Assembly: GCA_034006265.1 (NCBI GenBank)
Contig: JAVETB010000045.1
Coordinates: forward strand, 1-21,055
Length of the DNA: 21,055 nt
DNA from: Syntrophus sp034006265
GTDB lineage: Bacteria; Desulfobacterota; Syntrophia; Syntrophales; Syntrophaceae
Direction: 5' to 3'
Position 1 is the first letter of the stretch. Each line of letters begins with the position of its first letter. The notes under the pieces are model-generated. The model was not told the origin of the DNA. It saw nothing but the letters and a program-made list of their open reading frames with translations, and did not search any database. Positions 5,074 to 13,253 of the stretch are shown here, in pieces. The position numbers and the translations under genes were made by a program.

Positions 5074-7581
5074 ATGATGACTTTGCCATGGAGGAACTCT
5101 GACAGGATGCTCCGGATTGCCATTCTATGCTTCTGGGTCTTGAGTCTCACCGCCTGGGGGCAGGGTGTCTGCCGGGCGGAGACGGAGCATCAGAACCGCC
5201 GGGCCAGGCAGGTTTCATCCTATCAGAAGATGGAGAGCGCCGTTCAGGAAAGGGACAGACTGAAGTCGAAAGGCATCGAGGCCTATTTCAAGGAAGTCGA
5301 AATTCCTGGAAAGGGGACCTGGTACCGGGTTTTCGCCGAAGAAAAACAGCCGCAAAACCGGATGCGCCCGCCGGCAAAGGGGAAAAAACGATTACAGAAG
5401 GCGGTGAAGCCGGCTCCCGGCGCTTCAAGCACGACGGTCGGGGGGGATGTTGTCCCCATCACCGATCAGAGGGCGGGTGAAAGCGCCCGGGTGGCCAAGG
5501 GTGCCGGTTCCGGAATGACGCAGGCCATCTTCAGCAGCAGACTCCTGCCGTCGGAAGACGGCAGAAAACAGGGGGCGCCGGCGGGTTCCAGGGGGGGTGA
5601 CGCTCCGGCTTCAATCCCAAACAGGCACGGCCCTGCCTGCTCCGAATATGAGGCGGCGAAGGCGGAATTCGATGCCCACCGGTATCAGCAGGCAGCGGGC
5701 ATGCTGAACGCTCTCCTTTCGAGCCGGAAAAGTGACGCCGCCCTGTACGAGAACAGCCTGCGGCTTCTCGCCGATTGCCTTTATTTTCTTGGTGAAAAGG
5801 AGAGCGGGAATTACGGACCGCAGGCCATTGAGTCCTACAGGAATATTCTCCGCCATTACCCGGACCCGCGCGGCGGAAATGATGTGGCGAATTTCCGGCT
5901 GGCGGACAGCCTGGAACGGACGGGAGGTTACGAGGAGGCCTACGAGGCCTATTCGAATGTCCTGTCAAAATATCCCGATTCTCCTTACGGGCAGGAAGCG
6001 CTCTTTCGGATGGGGAAGATCCTCCATCAAACAAAACGCTTCGCCCATGCCATTGATAAGCTTAAGAAATATTTAACATTATCTCCCGATGGGCCCTCAG
6101 CGTTCCAGGCGTCTTTTCTCCTGGGTTATTGCCTGCGGCAGACGAATCAAAGGCCGGAGGGGGGGGGCTGGTATCGGAATGCGCTGAACAAGTGGAATTC
6201 CTTTGAGGAGCTCACCACAGATATCCTGCATGATCTGGGGCTCTACCTGTTTTCTCAAGGGGATTACACGGGTTCGGCAAACCTGTTTCTTCTGTGCTTC
6301 AACCTCCAGCCGGACAGTGATCAGAGAAAGGGCGCCTTGTACAACCTGGGGAGATCCCACTATTTCGGCGGCCGCTTTTCGACGGCATTGAAAGTATTCA
6401 GCCTGCTTCTGGAATCTTATCCGAATACCCAGGAAGCGAATGAAGGGATCCTTTTCATGGCGAACATCGGCGTTATGGATCCGAAGGCGGAGTTCAACGC
6501 CTGCATGGCGGGACGGGATTACTTCAAAAATCCCATTGAGACCTACGATTGGATGCGGACAAAATATCCCGGGGGATATCGGGAGGAGTGGCTTTTGTAT
6601 CAAAAAGGATACGCTTTGTGTAAGTCCGGCCGCTTCAAAGAGTCCCTCGAACTGTACTGCAGGCTTCTCGATGCCTTTCCCCATGGACGTCTGCATCAGG
6701 AGAGCAGGGCCTATCTTGTTCTGAATGCAAACCGCCTGATCGAGGAATCCCGGGCGGGGGGAGATTTTCTCGCCGTCGCAGACCTTTATTACCGGATACG
6801 CAACAAGGTGCCCCTGTCCGCCGAATCGACGGCCATGTTCTTCCGGATTGGAGACAGCCTGTGGAAAACAGGGCTGAAAGCCGACGCCGTGGCCCTTTTG
6901 GACCGCCTGAAGCAAAAGAACAGTCAGGCGATGGAGAAATCAGTTTCGGATCTCATCATGCTGGAGTCCGACCGCAGCCAGGGCGAAATGACCGATGAAA
7001 AATGGAATACCCTGCTGGCGGAGCTTGCAAGGAATGGCGGTGGCGAGGCAGATACGGCGAGGCGGAATCTGGCGGATTATTTCTACGGAAAAGGCCGGTA
7101 CGATAAGGTGATTCCCCTGTATGAAGAACTGCTCAAGGCAAAGGGCCGTGTCGATTTTCTTCCGCTCTCCAGAAATTATGCCCATGCCTTGAGGCATCAA
7201 GGGCTCTGCACTTCGGCCATCAGCCGTTATCGGGAGATTTTGGACACGTGCCGCGAGGATCCCCGGAAATGCGACGGGGGGTTTGTTGCTGATGTCTGCG
7301 CGGGTATGGGGGATTGCTATTATGAAACCGGCGATTATCAAAACGGTCTGGCCATGTATTCACAGGCCTTTCCGGGGATCAGGCACAGGGAATCGGCGAT
7401 GTGGGCCCTCTTTCGGATGGGGCAGAGCTACCATAAACTGAACGATGCGGCCATGGCGGGAAAAAGCTTTGCCCAGTTGAAGGAGCAAAGCGGCGATGCC
7501 TTCTGGCCGAAAGTCGCGGATTACTGGGTTGCCGACCAGGCGTGGTCCAGGAGCAATCGCGATTATCTAGAGAAGAATTGA
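5074..7581 (+). CDS. Exported SPOR-domain and TPR-repeat protein of the flagellar locus
   Basis: This 835-residue protein probably acts in the periplasm. A signal peptide is visible (MLRIAILCFWVLSLTAWG, residues 12-29, cleavage perhaps after CRA at 35). A SPOR-like domain follows (about 46-90, including the KSKGIEAYFKEV and GTWYRVF motifs), which in known proteins binds denuded peptidoglycan. Next comes a low-complexity linker (about 91-185), then about 640 residues of TPR helices with repeated YxxAxxxFxxxLxxYP patterns. The first ATG (5074) has a TGGAG site; the ATG at 5107 would give a tidier signal peptide and has GGAGGA eleven bases before it, so the start is uncertain. It is followed 18 bases later by the kinase gene and preceded by a sigma-54 promoter. 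Three long G runs lie in the gene: G7 at 5440, G7 at 5591 and G9 at 6159. Its specific role is not known to me; a cell-wall or polar scaffold for the flagellum is plausible. Confidence 0.85.
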   Translation: MMTLPWRNSDRMLRIAILCFWVLSLTAWGQGVCRAETEHQNRRARQVSSYQKMESAVQERDRLKSKGIEAYFKEVEIPGKGTWYRVFAEEKQPQNRMRPPAKGKKRLQKAVKPAPGASSTTVGGDVVPITDQRAGESARVAKGAGSGMTQAIFSSRLLPSEDGRKQGAPAGSRGGDAPASIPNRHGPACSEYEAAKAEFDAHRYQQAAGMLNALLSSRKSDAALYENSLRLLADCLYFLGEKESGNYGPQAIESYRNILRHYPDPRGGNDVANFRLADSLERTGGYEEAYEAYSNVLSKYPDSPYGQEALFRMGKILHQTKRFAHAIDKLKKYLTLSPDGPSAFQASFLLGYCLRQTNQRPEGGGWYRNALNKWNSFEELTTDILHDLGLYLFSQGDYTGSANLFLLCFNLQPDSDQRKGALYNLGRSHYFGGRFSTALKVFSLLLESYPNTQEANEGILFMANIGVMDPKAEFNACMAGRDYFKNPIETYDWMRTKYPGGYREEWLLYQKGYALCKSGRFKESLELYCRLLDAFPHGRLHQESRAYLVLNANRLIEESRAGGDFLAVADLYYRIRNKVPLSAESTAMFFRIGDSLWKTGLKADAVALLDRLKQKNSQAMEKSVSDLIMLESDRSQGEMTDEKWNTLLAELARNGGGEADTARRNLADYFYGKGRYDKVIPLYEELLKAKGRVDFLPLSRNYAHALRHQGLCTSAISRYREILDTCREDPRKCDGGFVADVCAGMGDCYYETGDYQNGLAMYSQAFPGIRHRESAMWALFRMGQSYHKLNDAAMAGKSFAQLKEQSGDAFWPKVADYWVADQAWSRSNRDYLEKN

Positions 7582-7599
7582 ACGCGTGGGAGTTGGGTC

Positions 7600-8880
7600 A
7601 TGAACGATATTTCTTCCCTTCAGAAATCCTTTGAAGGGTTCAATCAGGCGACTCTGCATATCCAGAAGGCCTTTGCGCGTCTGGAAAAGAAGTTTGAAAG
7701 CCTGAACCGTGAATTGGAGGCAAAAAATGAGGAGCTGCTGAGAACGCTTTCCGAGAAGGAGGAGATGAAGGGGTATCTGCAGAACATCTTGGAAAGTTTA
7801 ACCAACGGTGTCCTTGTGACCAATCTGGAAGATGAAATCCAGGTGTTGAACGCCGCTTCGGAAACTTTTCTGGCAAAGTCCCAGGAGAGCGTTTTTGGGA
7901 AACATCTTCGTGTCCTCTTTGAGGATCTTCCTTCGAACGAATGGATGGATATTTTTCTGAACAAATCCTACCCGAAGGGAAGAAGTGCCCGCATGAGCTT
8001 CAAAGACCGCCTTCTTGAAGTAACGGGATCGCCGATCAAAGCGGGGGGGCGGAAAATGGGAACCGTCTTTATCCTTCGCGACATCACCCGCATTGAAAAA
8101 CTGGAAAGCATGGCCAAACGGTCCGAAAAATTTGCAGCCCTGGGTGAAATGGCGGCCAATATCGCCCATGAAATTCGGAACCCCCTGGGAAGCATTGAAT
8201 TGTACGCCTCGCTTTTATTGAAGGAATTAAAGGGGGACAGGGAAAAGGATCGTATTTCCAGGATTATCTCATCGGTAAAGAAAATGGACAACAAAATATC
8301 CAATCTTCTTCTCTTCACAAAAAACCGTAATTTGATTTTGCAGCAGATTCCTCTTCACCTTTTTTTGAACGAGCTTCTTGGATTTTGCGAGCCTATGATC
8401 GACCGGGAAAATGTATTGGTCAAAACGGCCTTTTCAGTGGATGAACCCTGGATTGAAGGGGATGTTGAAATGTTGAAACAGGCGTTTTTCAACCTGATCC
8501 TCAACGCGCTGCAATCTCTGGATCAAAAGGGGGGAATCCTCTGCTTTGAAACCTGCTCCCCGGACCCCGGCCAGGAGCAGGAGGCTGATGAGCCCTTTAT
8601 CGAAATCAAGATCGGCGATTCCGGAACCGGCATCGCCGGGGAGGCGCTGCCCAGGATCTTCGACCCCTTCTTTACGACCAGGGAAGAGGGATCGGGGCTG
8701 GGGCTGGCCATCGTCCACACCATCATCGAAATGCATCGGGGATACATCCATGTGGAAAGCGCCGAAGGGAAGGGAACGACGGTGCACATTCTCCTGCCGC
8801 TAACGGATCGGGGAATGCGCTCCAGGGATCCGGGGGGTGAAGCGACGGCGGATTCCGTCACGAAGGGGATGGACACTTAG
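7600..8880 (+). CDS. flrB: Soluble PAS-domain sensor histidine kinase, FlrB-like
   Basis: This 426-residue cytoplasmic kinase has no membrane helix. Order: an N-terminal coiled coil (about 20-58, Glu/Lys-rich heptads), one PAS domain (about 60-165, from NILESLTNGVLVTN to VFILRDITRIEKLE), then the dimerisation/phosphoacceptor domain with the H-box AHEIRNPLGS (His190). The catalytic domain has an N-box (NLILNALQSL), G1 DSGTGI, F-box FDPFFTT and G2 GSGLGLAI. Start: ATG at 7600 behind GGGAG. It lies 21 bases before the sigma-54 activator gene and is surely its partner. By analogy with Vibrio FlrB and Campylobacter FlgS, it would phosphorylate the regulator to switch on middle and late flagellar genes. 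The FlrB name is by context and architecture, not by search. A G7 run lies at 8043-8049 in the PAS region. Confidence 0.88.
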   Translation: MNDISSLQKSFEGFNQATLHIQKAFARLEKKFESLNRELEAKNEELLRTLSEKEEMKGYLQNILESLTNGVLVTNLEDEIQVLNAASETFLAKSQESVFGKHLRVLFEDLPSNEWMDIFLNKSYPKGRSARMSFKDRLLEVTGSPIKAGGRKMGTVFILRDITRIEKLESMAKRSEKFAALGEMAANIAHEIRNPLGSIELYASLLLKELKGDREKDRISRIISSVKKMDNKISNLLLFTKNRNLILQQIPLHLFLNELLGFCEPMIDRENVLVKTAFSVDEPWIEGDVEMLKQAFFNLILNALQSLDQKGGILCFETCSPDPGQEQEADEPFIEIKIGDSGTGIAGEALPRIFDPFFTTREEGSGLGLAIVHTIIEMHRGYIHVESAEGKGTTVHILLPLTDRGMRSRDPGGEATADSVTKGMDT

Positions 8881-8901
8881 AAAGATCCGGGTGGGAAAAG
8901 C

Positions 8902-10305
8902 ATGAAAGAAACGCACATACTGGTTGTAGACGACGACACCTCCATGAGAATGGCTCTCTGCGAAACCCTGGAAAGCTGCGGGTACCTTGTCGAGGCTGCG
9001 GCCAACGGCAGCGAAGCCCTGGATAAGTTCAGGGCCGGCGCCTTCGAAGCGGTCATTACGGACATGAGAATGCCCGGAATGAGCGGCATGGACGTCTTGA
9101 AAAGCATCAAAAAGATCTCTCCGGAGAGTCCTGTGATCCTCATCACCGCTTATGGAACCGTTAACACCGCGGTGGAGGCGATGAAGGAGGGGGCCTCCGA
9201 TTTCATCATGAAGCCTTTTTCCCTTGAGGACATCGAGTTCGTCGTCAAGAACGTCCTGGCCACTCAGGGCGAGAAGGACGAAAGGGGAGGACGGGCGGAA
9301 CGAAAAATCCCGGCCGCCGACCGGGAGATCGTCACACAGGACGGTAGAATGCTGGGTATCTTTGAATTCCTCAAAACGGTGGCTAAGAGCAAATCCAGCG
9401 TCCTGATCCAGGGGGAGAGCGGAACGGGAAAAGAGCTGTTCGCCCGTTTCCTGTACCGCCACAGCGATCGGAAGCACATGCCCTTTGTGGCGGTCAATTG
9501 CGCCGCCATTCCTGAAAATCTTCTGGAAAGTGAAATGTTCGGCTATGAAAAAGGGGCGTTCACCGGGGCGATGCAGCGGAAAATCGGAAAGTTCGAGCTG
9601 GCGAACGGGGGGACGCTGCTTCTTGATGAGGTGACCGAAATGAGCCCTCACCTGCAGGCGAAATTGCTGCGGGTCATCCAGGAGAAGGAAATCGACCGGG
9701 TAGGTGGAAAGATGCCCTTCCCCATTGACGTACGGATCATCGCCACGACCAATGCCGACATCCGGAAAGCCGTTGAAGAAAAGGCATTTCGGGAGGACCT
9801 GTATTATCGGCTCAATGTCATCCCGCTGAAAATTCCGCCCTTGCGGGAGAGGAGGGGCGACATTGAATGTCTTTGCCGTCATTTCCTGGAGAAATACGCC
9901 AATCTGAACGGAAGGTCCTTGCCGGTGCTGGCCGACAACACGTTGAAGCGCCTGAACGCCTATGACTGGCCGGGCAATGTCCGGGAACTGGAAAATGTCA
10001 TTGAACGGGCGGTGCTGGTCTGCCAGGGGGACGTGGTATTGCCGGAGCATCTTTATCTGGAAGATGTCGGATCCGACGACCCACCCCGGGAAAAAATGTC
10101 CCGTTTCCGGGAAGAGATTGCCGATGGAATTCCTGAAATCGACTTTTCCAGGGACATGACGATCTGGGAGATGGAAAAGGAACTTATTTTCAACACGCTG
10201 GACAAGGTGAAGGGCAACAAAACAAAGGCGGCGGAAATATTGGGCATCAGTGTGAGGACCATGAGAAACAAACTCCAGGAATATTCGTTAAAGGGTTCGG
10301 AGTAG
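8902..10305 (+). CDS. flrC: Sigma-54-dependent response regulator, FlrC/NtrC family
   Basis: This 467-residue transcription activator has three domains. The receiver domain (1-120) has the acidic pocket DDD (10-12), phosphoacceptor Asp54 in TDMRMP, and a conserved Lys in MKPF. The AAA+ domain (about 140-370) has Walker A GESGTGK (171-177), the sigma-54-contacting loop GAFTGA (218-223) and Walker B TLLLDE. The C-terminal Fis-type helix-turn-helix (about 430-465) contains NKTKAAEILGISVRTMRNKL. Start: ATG 8902 with GGTGGG upstream. As in Vibrio and Geobacter-like flagellar loci, the phosphorylated protein should drive sigma-54 promoters. One lies only 27 bases beyond its own stop, before flgB, and another is upstream of its operon, so auto-activation is possible. 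All catalytic motifs are intact. Confidence 0.93.
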   Translation: MKETHILVVDDDTSMRMALCETLESCGYLVEAAANGSEALDKFRAGAFEAVITDMRMPGMSGMDVLKSIKKISPESPVILITAYGTVNTAVEAMKEGASDFIMKPFSLEDIEFVVKNVLATQGEKDERGGRAERKIPAADREIVTQDGRMLGIFEFLKTVAKSKSSVLIQGESGTGKELFARFLYRHSDRKHMPFVAVNCAAIPENLLESEMFGYEKGAFTGAMQRKIGKFELANGGTLLLDEVTEMSPHLQAKLLRVIQEKEIDRVGGKMPFPIDVRIIATTNADIRKAVEEKAFREDLYYRLNVIPLKIPPLRERRGDIECLCRHFLEKYANLNGRSLPVLADNTLKRLNAYDWPGNVRELENVIERAVLVCQGDVVLPEHLYLEDVGSDDPPREKMSRFREEIADGIPEIDFSRDMTIWEMEKELIFNTLDKVKGNKTKAAEILGISVRTMRNKLQEYSLKGSE

Positions 10306-10311
10306 CGTTAA

Positions 10312-10331
10312 CCTGGAGCCTTTTCTCCAGG
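10312..10331. repeat. Perfect inverted repeat between flrC and the flgB promoter
   Basis: CCTGGAG (10312-10318), loop CCTTTT, CTCCAGG (10325-10331) is a perfect 7-base stem. It begins six bases after the flrC stop and ends one base before the sigma-54 promoter. It lacks a trailing T-run, so it could be a weak terminator or pause for the upstream operon, or a protein-binding site beside the promoter. Confidence 0.5.
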
Positions 10332-10332
10332 A

Positions 10333-10348
10333 TGGTACATGCCTTGCT
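10333..10348 (+). promoter_or_regulatory. Sigma-54 (-24/-12) promoter for the flgB operon
   Basis: TGGTACATGCCTTGCT fits the sigma-54 consensus with exact GG-N10-GC spacing (GG 10334-10335, GC 10346-10347) and the TTGCT -12 block. A transcript would begin near 10359, about 19 bases before the flgB ATG. The longer flgB frame would start at 10339, inside this promoter, which rules that start out. Confidence 0.8.
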
Positions 10349-10377
10349 TGAATCGTCTCTTAACAAAGGGGAAAAAG

Positions 10378-10764
10378 ATGGATTTTTTATTCAACAAGAC
10401 CTTCGGGATGTTGTCCGGGATGCTTGGATATCGTTCTTCAAGGAACAAGGTGATTATGTCCAACATTGCCAATATGGACTCTCCGGATTACAGGCCGAAG
10501 GATTACGTCTTCAAGAGTAACCTGGACAAGGCCCTGGCCGATGTGAACAGCCTGGCCCTTGCGAAGACGGACAAAAAACATCTGCCGGCCCTTCAGGACG
10601 AGATTTCAGACAAGGATTTCAAGGTCGTGGAAACGGGAGACAAGGTGAAGATGGATGATGAAATGTCCTCTCTAGCCGAAAACCACCTGATGTACAATCT
10701 GAGCGTTGAAATGCTGGCGCGCAAGTTCAAAGGGTTGAGCACCGTATTGAAGGAGACGAAATAA
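10378..10764 (+). CDS. flgB: Flagellar proximal rod protein FlgB
   Basis: This 128-residue rod subunit is exported by the flagellar type III apparatus and assembles on the MS ring with FlgC and FliE. The N-terminal flagellar-rod motif is clear: VIMSNIANMDSPDYRPKDYV, the equivalent of SNIAN-x-x-T-P-x-Y. The C-terminal helix NLSVEMLARKFKGLSTVLKE also fits the family. I use the ATG at 10378 (MDFLFNKTFG), behind AAAGGGGAAAAAG, because the upstream ATG lies in the promoter. First gene of the flgBC-fliEFGHIJ-motE operon; flgC starts one base after its stop. Confidence 0.92.
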   Translation: MDFLFNKTFGMLSGMLGYRSSRNKVIMSNIANMDSPDYRPKDYVFKSNLDKALADVNSLALAKTDKKHLPALQDEISDKDFKVVETGDKVKMDDEMSSLAENHLMYNLSVEMLARKFKGLSTVLKETK

Positions 10765-10765
10765 A

Positions 10766-11197
10766 ATGGATTTTCTGACGTCGTTTCGCATCTGCAGTTC
10801 CGGGTTTGCCGCTCAAAGGTCAAAAATGGATGTCATAGCGAGCAATCTGGCCAATGTCTCTACGACCAGCACGCCCGAGGGAGGGCCTTACAGGCGTAAG
10901 ATCGCCGTGTTCTCTTCGGAGCATGTGAACAAAAAATTCAGCTTCGGAGATAAGTTGAGGGACGCCGTGAAGCAGGTCTCCCTGAAGGAGGTAATCCAGG
11001 ACAGGGCGGACGCGAGAAAGGTCTACAATCCTTCCCACCCGGATGCCGATGAACAGGGCAATGTGGCTATGCCCAACGTCAATGTCGTAACGGAAATGAC
11101 GGACATGATCACGGCAAGCAGGGCTTACGAGGCCTGCGTCACAGCCTTTGACGCAACCAAGAACATGGCCCTTAAAACACTGGATATCGGGAAATAA
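10766..11197 (+). CDS. flgC: Flagellar proximal rod protein FlgC
   Basis: This 143-residue rod subunit has the N-terminal MDVIASNLANVSTTSTPEGGPYRR motif region of the FlgB/C/F/G family. It also has the C-terminal helix typical of FlgC, PNVNVVTEMTDMITASRAYE followed by ATKNMALKTLDIG, which packs in the axial structure. Length is normal (about 135-150). An AAGGAG site lies in the flgB tail and the start follows that stop by one base, so the two are coupled. The 106 bases to fliE contain no strong hairpin and no convincing promoter. Confidence 0.95.
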   Translation: MDFLTSFRICSSGFAAQRSKMDVIASNLANVSTTSTPEGGPYRRKIAVFSSEHVNKKFSFGDKLRDAVKQVSLKEVIQDRADARKVYNPSHPDADEQGNVAMPNVNVVTEMTDMITASRAYEACVTAFDATKNMALKTLDIGK

Positions 11198-11303
11198 CGC
11201 CATGCGGGATGAACCCTTTTCCGGTGGATCGCGTCGACGGCAGTTCGATCTGTAGCTGGAGGGCAAGGAAAAGAAAGGCAGCCTGATTTTAAGAGGTGAA
11301 GAA

Positions 11304-11609
11304 ATGAACGACTTATCGGTTCAGGGCAAGCTGATGCCGCCGTCCGCTCTTTCGGAGAAGAAGGCCGGGGGAGAAGGGAATGACGGAGCGTCTTCGTTCG
11401 GCGATGTCCTCCGCAATACCATACAGGACATCAATAAGCTTCAGCATGACGCTGATGCGGCGATATCCAAGGTGCAGGTGCATGATACGGGCAGCATTCA
11501 TGAGGCGATGATCGCCCTGGAGAAAGCGAGCATATCCTTCCAGACCATGATGCAGGTCAGAAACAAAATCATAGATGCCTACCAGGAAGTCATGAGGATG
11601 CAGGTATGA
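11304..11609 (+). CDS. fliE: Flagellar hook-basal body protein FliE
   Basis: This 101-residue rod/MS-ring adaptor has a variable polar N-terminus, then SFGDVLRNTIQDINKLQHDADAAI and the highly conserved C-terminal block. That block runs from HEAMIALEKASISFQTMMQV to RNKIIDAYQEVMRMQV. The start ATG is preceded by AGAGGTGAA. FliE is the first protein exported through the flagellar secretion gate and joins FliF to FlgB. Its place between flgC and fliF is the standard order. Confidence 0.95.
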   Translation: MNDLSVQGKLMPPSALSEKKAGGEGNDGASSFGDVLRNTIQDINKLQHDADAAISKVQVHDTGSIHEAMIALEKASISFQTMMQVRNKIIDAYQEVMRMQV

Positions 11610-11653
11610 GTGTTTTTCTGCTTCGGCACATGAAAGGGTAAGTTGTTATCGGC

Positions 11654-13183
11654 ATGCAACCTCTTCTGGGTTTCTTTGAGAAGTTCCGGCTGAGCTTCAC
11701 GGGGCTGGCGCCGGCAAGGAGATGGTCCATCCTCATTGCGGCTGGAATCACGCTCACCGCTTTAGCGGCGATGATGTATCTGGCCAACCGCACCGAATAT
11801 AAAGTCCTGTTTTCCCATTTGTCCGGTGAAGACGCATCCGCCATTGTAACAAAACTCAAGGAGAAAAAGCTTCCCTATGAAGTGACCTCATCGGGCGATA
11901 CGATCCTGGTTCCTCAGGAGAAGGTTTCAGAGCTTCGCCTGGAGCTGGCGGGGTCGGGTTTACCGCAGGGCGGCGGGGTAGGCTTCGAGATCTTCGACCA
12001 GAAAAACCTGGGAGTTACGGAATTCGAGCAGCAGATGAATTATCGACGCGCCCTCCAGGGCGAGTTGGCGAGAACCATCAAGGGATTGGATGAAATAGAA
12101 TCATCTCGTGTCCATATTGCCCTGCCGAAAGAGTCTCTCTTTGTCAGTGAAGAGAAAAAGCCGACCGCTTCCGTCACCCTCAGGATGAAGCCGGGCCGCT
12201 CCCTTAGTGCCTCGCAGATCGATGGAATCGTGCATCTGGTGGCGAGCAGTGTGGAGGGTTTAAATGCGGAAGACGTCATTATTGTGGATAATAAAGGCAG
12301 CATTTTATCCAAGCTGAAAGGAGAGGCGGGGATTTCCGGCCTGTCCGGTTCACAGATTGAATTTCAGCGCAATCTTGAAAAGGACACGGCCGCCAGGATT
12401 CAATCCCTCCTGGAAAATGTTGTCGGGCGGGGCAAGGCCGTCGTTCGAGTGTCTGCTGACCTGGATTTCCGCGTGGCTGAAAAGACGGAAGAATCCTATG
12501 ATCCGGAATCTCCGGTTGTACGGAGCACCCAGAAGCAGTCCGAGAAAACGGCCAATTCCGGGGCGGCCAATTCGAGCGCGGGGCAGGAGAGGCTGGATGA
12601 GATCATCAATTATGAAATCAACAAAACCGTCACCAAAACGGTCATGCCCGTTGGCGAGATCAGGAAGCTCTCCATCGCCGTTCTGGTTGACGGTGTCTAC
12701 ACCAAGGATAAAGAAGGCGCCGAGAGTTATCAGCCCAGGGACAAAAAGGAGATAGAATCCATCGAGAGCCTCGTTCGAACCTCCGCAGGGTTCAACGCCG
12801 CCCGGGGCGACCAGGTCGCCGTCACCAATATGCCGTTCAAAAAGCTGGATTCTGAAGAAGGCGACGGCGGGAGTTCCTGGCTTGGAGACGGCCTCGTTCA
12901 GCACTCCTCGCTGATCAAATATCTGCTTCTCCTGATCGCCCTGATTCTTGCCTTCTTCTTTGTCATCCGGCCCCTCATCCGGGGCCTGACCGGACAGACT
13001 TCCCAGAAGACCGTCGATAACCAGGTGCTTCCGGCGGACATCATTGAATTGAATGGAAGCCCCCCCTCCCTGGGTCTGGTGTCTGCCCCTGAGAAGGAAC
13101 TGAGCGAAGTGGAATGGACGAGAAGACTGGCCGTGGAGGATTCCAAGGCTTTTGCGGAACTGCTGCGGAACTGGCTTAAATGA
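11654..13183 (+). CDS. fliF: Flagellar MS-ring protein FliF
   Basis: This 509-residue inner-membrane protein forms the MS ring on which the flagellum is built. Order: a cytoplasmic N-terminus, a first membrane helix (about residues 23-44, WSILIAAGITLTALAAMMYL) and ring-building motifs 1 and 2 (EDASAIVTKLKEKKLPYEV; EFEQQMNYRRALQGELARTI; VHIALPKESLF). A periplasmic beta-collar segment follows, then a second helix (about 417-436, IKYLLLLIALILAFFFVI). The C-terminal tail ends WTRRLAVEDSKAFAELLRNWLK, the FliG-binding element. It is a little shorter than many FliF proteins (530-570). The ribosome site is weak and an in-frame stop precedes the ATG by 12 bases, so no earlier start is available. fliG follows after 70 bases. 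Confidence 0.95.
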   Translation: MQPLLGFFEKFRLSFTGLAPARRWSILIAAGITLTALAAMMYLANRTEYKVLFSHLSGEDASAIVTKLKEKKLPYEVTSSGDTILVPQEKVSELRLELAGSGLPQGGGVGFEIFDQKNLGVTEFEQQMNYRRALQGELARTIKGLDEIESSRVHIALPKESLFVSEEKKPTASVTLRMKPGRSLSASQIDGIVHLVASSVEGLNAEDVIIVDNKGSILSKLKGEAGISGLSGSQIEFQRNLEKDTAARIQSLLENVVGRGKAVVRVSADLDFRVAEKTEESYDPESPVVRSTQKQSEKTANSGAANSSAGQERLDEIINYEINKTVTKTVMPVGEIRKLSIAVLVDGVYTKDKEGAESYQPRDKKEIESIESLVRTSAGFNAARGDQVAVTNMPFKKLDSEEGDGGSSWLGDGLVQHSSLIKYLLLLIALILAFFFVIRPLIRGLTGQTSQKTVDNQVLPADIIELNGSPPSLGLVSAPEKELSEVEWTRRLAVEDSKAFAELLRNWLK

Positions 13184-13253
13184 AACGCAGGGAATCCATT
13201 CAGGAAAAGAGGACGAAAGGGCTCCGTGGAACGAATGATCAGGGCGGTGACAA

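Noticed and set aside
4758..5150. Minus-strand frame of 130 codons in the divergent intergenic region
   Set aside because: It overlaps the start of the TPR gene and the sigma-54 promoter and reads as low-quality sequence without a domain. I treat the region as regulatory.
6097..6915. Minus-strand open frame of 272 codons inside the TPR gene
   Set aside because: Antisense shadow of the TPR repeats, with no start signal or motif.
8800..10050. Minus-strand open frame of 416 codons opposite the sigma-54 regulator
   Set aside because: The plus strand holds a complete NtrC-type protein with all motifs; the antisense product has no recognisable domain.
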